64,000 nt of DNA. Origin: Hahnella lacustris (lineage in GTDB: Bacteria; Pseudomonadota; Gammaproteobacteria; Burkholderiales; Burkholderiaceae_A). The position numbers and the translations under genes are program-made. Positions 60,691 through 64,000 of the stretch are shown one piece after another. How positions within the stretch are numbered: the first letter of the stretch is position 1; each line of letters starts with the position of its first letter. The stretch covers positions 1,798,001-1,862,000 of the forward strand of contig OZ239148.1 of the NCBI GenBank assembly GCA_965194655.1, in the 5' to 3' direction. Under the pieces are notes generated by a model. It worked only from the letters and a program-made list of their open reading frames with translations, did no database searches and was not told the DNA's origin.

Positions 60691-61365
60691 ATGGATAGCC
60701 AGGTGCAGAGCCCTCCCCAACGGCGAGCCCCGGGCTGGTTCTTGCTAGCGGCCTCCCTCGCGGGGATTGCCCTTGTGCTCTTTCAGATGAGTAACGATCA
60801 GTTCACGACGCTTCGACCAGACCCCTCTCCACCGGTGGTCGAGCCCACCCCCCCGCTCTGGACCCCCAAATCTGGCACCACATCCGATCAGCTCGTCCTG
60901 GCCCCCTCCCCGCAGGCCACACCTGAAGCAGCGTCTTTAGCACCCGCAACACCGACCTCAGCACCCAGAGCGCCGCTCGCAGCGGCGCCTGTGGCATCCT
61001 CCTCAAACGCTGAGCCAGCCATGCCCACTCGGGCTCCGCTCCCATCCGAGCGTGTGCGCGTGGCCATTGATACCTGGGCACAGGCATGGCGCACTCGAGA
61101 CATCGACGCCTACCTCGACTTCTACGACGCGAGCTTCGACAATCGCACCGCCTTCGCACGGCAGAAACAGCGCGTGATGGGTCGGGCCCAGTTTATTGAG
61201 ATCAAGATTGCTCAGCTCAAGCTCACGCCCTTGAGTAATGGCTCAACGGAGGCGCGTTTTCTCCAAACCTATCGATCCGACACCTTCGAGAATCAGACCC
61301 TCAAACGTCAAGTCTGGCAGGCGGGTTCAGACGGTCGACTTCGTATTGTGGAAGAGACGAGCTAG
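60691..61365 (+). CDS. Membrane-anchored NTF2-like protein
   Basis: A 224-residue protein with one N-terminal membrane helix (about residues 15-33), a long Pro/Ala/Ser-rich linker (40-115) and an NTF2/SnoaL-like domain at the end (about 118-224). That domain carries AIDTWAQAWRTRDIDAYLDFY and EARFLQTYRSDTFENQTL. The last domain matches the pattern of the C-terminal domain of the TPR protein at 58727. It starts nine bases after the L,D-transpeptidase stop, and the three genes form a unit. The role could be to bind cell-wall peptides or regulate the transpeptidase. Its end overlaps the convergent membrane protein gene by 39 bases. Confidence 0.83.
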   Translation: MDSQVQSPPQRRAPGWFLLAASLAGIALVLFQMSNDQFTTLRPDPSPPVVEPTPPLWTPKSGTTSDQLVLAPSPQATPEAASLAPATPTSAPRAPLAAAPVASSSNAEPAMPTRAPLPSERVRVAIDTWAQAWRTRDIDAYLDFYDASFDNRTAFARQKQRVMGRAQFIEIKIAQLKLTPLSNGSTEARFLQTYRSDTFENQTLKRQVWQAGSDGRLRIVEETS

Positions 61366-61920
61366 TACGCCAACGAACAAGCGGAACACAGCAAAGCCCA
61401 CGATCACGCCCATGACGTCCCCGAGCATCATGAGCGAGAGGGTTGAAAACGGGATCTCATCCAACTCTGCAAAACCTTGCCAGCTCAGTGCATGCGTCAT
61501 GGCGTTGAACAAGGCTGCAAGCAGGCCCACCAGGATCAGGCCATGCACGGATGGTCCCGGGCGGTGGCCTAGCATGAGCCAAGCAATGGCATAACCGAGA
61601 AGTGGCGCCAGCGCACTGGCCATGCCCTGTGAGACTGCCATCTCCAGGGGGTCACCGATCGTGAACAGAGAGACGCACAGGGTGCCCACAAAGATGCCTA
61701 GGACCCCGGCAAGACCAGCGATCACCACGGCCAGGGCCCGAACAAAGGCAGGCAAGTAAACCAGGTGGATACGGTCCTGCCAAGGGGTGAGAGACTCTGG
61801 CATCACCAACATGATCTGCCAAATAGCCCAATAAAGGGCTGCAAACCCGAACGCCCAGAGTCCAGGGCGCTCAGGCCAGATGCTAGAAAAAAGACTCGCT
61901 AAGGACCCCATGAAGCGCAT
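61327..61920 (-). CDS. Six-helix membrane protein, function unknown (MASE1-like)
   Basis: A 197-residue inner-membrane protein with about six hydrophobic helices. Helices 2-5 recall MASE1-type sensor regions (VYLPAFVRALAVVIAGLAGVL; LLGYAIAWLMLG), but no signalling domain follows. I do not recognise it firmly. ATG 61920 was chosen because GAGGGG stands upstream; a start three codons later is possible. It follows a marR gene by 14 bases on the same strand and may be under its control. Confidence 0.68.
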   Translation of the reverse strand: MRFMGSLASLFSSIWPERPGLWAFGFAALYWAIWQIMLVMPESLTPWQDRIHLVYLPAFVRALAVVIAGLAGVLGIFVGTLCVSLFTIGDPLEMAVSQGMASALAPLLGYAIAWLMLGHRPGPSVHGLILVGLLAALFNAMTHALSWQGFAELDEIPFSTLSLMMLGDVMGVIVGFAVFRLFVGVLARLFHNTKSTV

Positions 61921-61934
61921 GGGACCCCTCAATC

Positions 61935-62285
61935 CTAGGCCTTCACCTGCATGCGTCCGGCCCAATCGTTCACCTGCCGTCCAAGCCGATCGAACAGGCG
62001 TTTGGCTTTATCGGTGGGCGTCACAATGCGCCGACGAGAATCGACGGAGTCGACCTCAAAGCGCAGAAAACCCTCACGCTCGAGCAGGCTCAGGCACTTG
62101 TGCAGCGTGGCCGGTGAGGCCACCTGGGAGTCATTGATGATGGTCTGCACAAAGGTGTGCTGCTTGGGGTTGTGATGCGCCACAACCCACTCCAGCAGAC
62201 GCTGACTGCGATCGTCAAGGTGTTTGAGTTCGCTTTCACGGGCAATGGAATCGAGCAGTTCGCGCAGATTGAGCCAGGCGTTCAT
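61935..62285 (-). CDS. MarR-like winged-helix regulator
   Basis: A 116-residue DNA-binding protein. The winged-helix core reads TIINDSQVASPATLHKCLSL, then LEREGFLRFEVDSVDSRRRIV (wing) and LTPTDKA-like TPTDKAKRLFDRL. It is at the short end for MarR proteins. I chose ATG 62285 because AAGGAG lies nine bases before it. It is 38 bases downstream of the CYTH-CHAD gene and 14 bases before the membrane protein it may regulate. Confidence 0.85.
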   Translation of the reverse strand: MNAWLNLRELLDSIARESELKHLDDRSQRLLEWVVAHHNPKQHTFVQTIINDSQVASPATLHKCLSLLEREGFLRFEVDSVDSRRRIVTPTDKAKRLFDRLGRQVNDWAGRMQVKA

Positions 62286-62323
62286 GTGTGGGTTCTCCTT
62301 CTGATTCGTTCTAGATGAGGACA

Positions 62324-63808
62324 TTACACCAGGCCCTTCGCAAGTAGCCAGCCTTCGAGCATTCCCTTGAGACGGGCCTGACGTGCGATTGGTTCCTCAG
62401 ACAGCAGCCGACTGACCAGACCCAAGGCCATGGCTGCGTCCTGTTGCTCTCCAAGCTGTTCCTGCCGCTTTGAAGCGCGGCGGCGGGCAGCCTCCGCCTG
62501 AGCACCAGCACCAATCTGCCCCAGCCAGCCGGCGGCGTATCGGAGCGCCTTATACGCCAGACGCAGCTCATGCCGAGCCTCCGCATTGGCTTGTTCTGGG
62601 GCAGCCTCTAGTGCAGCCTCTCGACGACGAGCACGCTTGGAGAGACGCTTGAGCTGAGCCTTTGCAAACTCCGCTGCATTGATGTCCGTCAGAGCAGGAA
62701 GGCTTCGACCCGCGGCCAAGGCCAGATCGATCACGAACCCCTGCACTTCCACCGTTCGCAGATGTGCGCGCAAGGCCTCACGCGCTCGCTGACGCTCTTG
62801 TTCGAGCAGATCGGACAGGCGCTGCACCTCCTCGTCATTCGGCAGCGCACGCATCAGCGGGGCGAGAACATCTTCAGCAAGGACATCACGATCTCTCAAC
62901 AGGCCCACACGGCTGGCGAGCGTCTTGCTGGCCTGCTCCAGGCCCATCCATTCTGGTGCCGAGAGGAGTGGCCGCACGAGCTTTATCACACTGCGAAAGC
63001 GTCGGAGGGCCACTCGCAGCTGATGGGGACCCTCAGACGCTTCCGTCTCGAGAATGCGCGAGATCTGCCAGCTCAGGGCCTCCACCGTCTCCGTGAGCGC
63101 CTGCTTAAATGCGAGGTCTAGTCGATGCTGGTCTGCCTGGCGTGAGATGACATCGGCGACATTCGGCCATTTCCATCCACCGGCGAGCGCATACCCTCGA
63201 ACCGCCTTCGCTCGGGGCTCGACCACCAGCCCCTCGCCCAGATGTTGGTTGAGTTCCCGAGCCAGTTGCCAGAGGCGCTCTGGCTGCCCCTCGAGCAGTT
63301 CGATCTCGAGCTCGTGCAAGGGGGTGCTGGAACCGTCAAGACCCAGGACCTCTCCACGATCGAAGGCCAACTCCAGCTGACTCCCTTCGTAGGTGACCTG
63401 CCAAGTGGTTCGTCGAACCCGCGTCTCAAAGAGCGGAAGAAGGCTCGGTGCGAGGTCGATGAGTAAGATGCGCGCTTTTCCTCCTCGGGGGTCGGGCAGT
63501 TGAAGGCCCTCATCAAACAGATGCGCAGCAAGAGCAGGGGGTTGCGCTGAGCGCACGCCCAGTGGCTGGTTGAGCTCCAGACGCTCGGTGGGACCTCGCT
63601 CCAGCTTGAAGGTCTGAACCCACTGGCCGGATTCTCGACGCAGTCGCAGCCCGGCACGCGCCTTGCGCAGATGCCCCTGCGGCGTATCAAAATAAATGGC
63701 CCGCAACACCTGCCGGGTGGTTTCTGCAGACTTCACTAATGGCAGCGCGGTGAGGCGACGAGCCATAGACAGGGGGACCTGCAGACAGATTTCAGTCTCG
63801 ATGCTCAT
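62324..63808 (-). CDS. CYTH-CHAD domain protein (inorganic triphosphatase-like)
   Basis: A 494-residue protein. The N-terminal CYTH domain (1-200) starts with the EIxLxV-type motif (ETEICLQVPLS) and has IYFDTPQGHLRKARAGLRLRR and ELELE-like HELEIELLEG, with the acidic and basic residues that bind triphosphate. The C-terminal CHAD helical domain (about 230-490) has HQLRVALRRFRSVIKLV and HELRLAYKALRYAAG with conserved His/Arg. Such proteins (YgiF type) hydrolyse inorganic triphosphate, and CHAD domains bind polyphosphate. A ppk2 gene lies at 18343. Confidence 0.93.
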   Translation of the reverse strand: MSIETEICLQVPLSMARRLTALPLVKSAETTRQVLRAIYFDTPQGHLRKARAGLRLRRESGQWVQTFKLERGPTERLELNQPLGVRSAQPPALAAHLFDEGLQLPDPRGGKARILLIDLAPSLLPLFETRVRRTTWQVTYEGSQLELAFDRGEVLGLDGSSTPLHELEIELLEGQPERLWQLARELNQHLGEGLVVEPRAKAVRGYALAGGWKWPNVADVISRQADQHRLDLAFKQALTETVEALSWQISRILETEASEGPHQLRVALRRFRSVIKLVRPLLSAPEWMGLEQASKTLASRVGLLRDRDVLAEDVLAPLMRALPNDEEVQRLSDLLEQERQRAREALRAHLRTVEVQGFVIDLALAAGRSLPALTDINAAEFAKAQLKRLSKRARRREAALEAAPEQANAEARHELRLAYKALRYAAGWLGQIGAGAQAEAARRRASKRQEQLGEQQDAAMALGLVSRLLSEEPIARQARLKGMLEGWLLAKGLV

Positions 63809-63822
63809 GCGAGGTTCAGTCT

Positions 63823-63858
63823 AAAAACACAAAGCCCAGGACGAGCCTGGGCTTTGTG
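63823..63858 (-). terminator. Rho-independent terminator of the HU gene
   Basis: A perfect 13-bp stem CACAAAGCCCAGG / CCTGGGCTTTGTG (63828-63840 with 63846-63858) and a five-base loop. On the minus strand it is followed by TTTTT (63827-63823). It lies between the HU stop and the CYTH-CHAD start. Confidence 0.92.
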
Positions 63859-63875
63859 GTGGACTGCAAATTCGA

Positions 63876-64000
63876 TTACTTCTTCTTGTTGACGGCATCC
63901 TTGAACGCCTTGCCTGCCGTGAACTTCACGGTCTTGGCAGCTGCGATCTTGATGGTCTCGCCAGTGCGGGGATTGCGGCCGGTGCGGGCAGCACGCTTTC
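63876..64000 (-). CDS. HU-family DNA-binding protein, C-terminal part
   Basis: The last 41 codons are visible, reading KRAARTGRNPRTGE, then IKIAASKTVKFTAGKAFKD and a VNKKK end, which is the DNA-binding arm and C-terminal helix of HU. The N-terminal half lies beyond the window edge. The RNPxTG motif inserts the DNA-bending proline. A strong terminator follows the gene. Confidence 0.95.
   Translation of the reverse strand, partial: KRAARTGRNPRTGETIKIAAAKTVKFTAGKAFKDAVNKKK

Noticed and set aside
1..64000. CRISPR arrays, tRNA genes, insertion sequences, att sites
   Set aside because: No spaced short repeats, cloverleaf-like segments, transposase frames or flanking direct repeats were found by reading.

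Overview
The window looks like a stretch of chromosome from a betaproteobacterium, most likely Burkholderiales. The grounds are the gene order miaB-phoH-ybeY-corC-lnt-glyQS-gmhB-plsC, lptD-surA-rsmA divergent from amgK-murU, fis next to dusB and purH, ruvCAB, and tolQRAB-pal-cpoB. The DNA is moderately GC rich and very densely coded. Many genes overlap by 1-4 bases, and no gap without a gene exceeds about 140 bases. I saw no tRNA, rRNA, insertion sequence, integrase or CRISPR array. I could not settle the genus.

Layout. 1-4920 is a sensory block: the end of a histidine kinase, a haem NO/O2-binding (H-NOX) protein, a PAS-GGDEF-EAL cyclic-di-GMP enzyme and a chemoreceptor that ends at a strong terminator. 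5060-7537 holds a secreted Cache-domain protein and a second chemoreceptor. The last 897 bases of the two receptors are nearly identical. 7555-13163 is the most unusual part, a tight run of six genes: a von Willebrand A protein, a PP2C phosphatase and a kinase-fold protein (the TerY-P/YegL-YegK-YegI type triad), then a MotA/TolQ-like channel protein with a long coiled-coil tail, an OmpA-like partner (a ZorA/ZorB-like pair) and a small unknown protein. It starts 17 bases after chemoreceptor 2 and ends overlapping pepN. None of the usual Zorya effectors is present, so the phosphorylation triad sits where an effector would be expected.

13160-30243 is mixed. It holds pepN, an orphan ParA, a MaoC-phosphate acetyltransferase fusion divergent from ppk2, an M20 amidohydrolase and a 79-residue protein consisting of little more than a histidine-kinase phosphoacceptor helix pair. 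That protein is divergent from a Fis-type response regulator. A one-subunit chaperone-usher (spore coat U) cluster, a TRAP transporter, a short-chain dehydrogenase, a YqiA-like esterase and an MFS permease follow.

30287-40473 is the miaB-to-ygjP housekeeping operon. 40443-44826 (minus) is rsmA-surA-lptD without pdxA. 44842-46586 is the peptidoglycan recycling pair amgK-murU. 46629-58730 runs pepP, dusB, fis, purH, ruvC, ruvA, ruvB, tolQ, tolR, tolA, tolB, pal, cpoB and a YeeE/YedE transporter, mostly with overlapping or nearly touching genes. 58727-61365 is an L,D-transpeptidase flanked by two NTF2-like envelope proteins. The window closes on the minus strand with a membrane protein, a MarR regulator, a CYTH-CHAD protein and the end of an HU gene with its terminator.

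How the parts may work together: the left third combines gas/NO sensing, c-di-GMP turnover, chemoreception and a phosphorylation-linked ion-driven membrane complex. The right two thirds build and maintain the envelope (Lnt, PlsC, LptD, SurA, Tol-Pal, AmgK/MurU, L,D-transpeptidase) alongside translation and DNA repair. All functions here are inferred from sequence read by eye; no database search was run.
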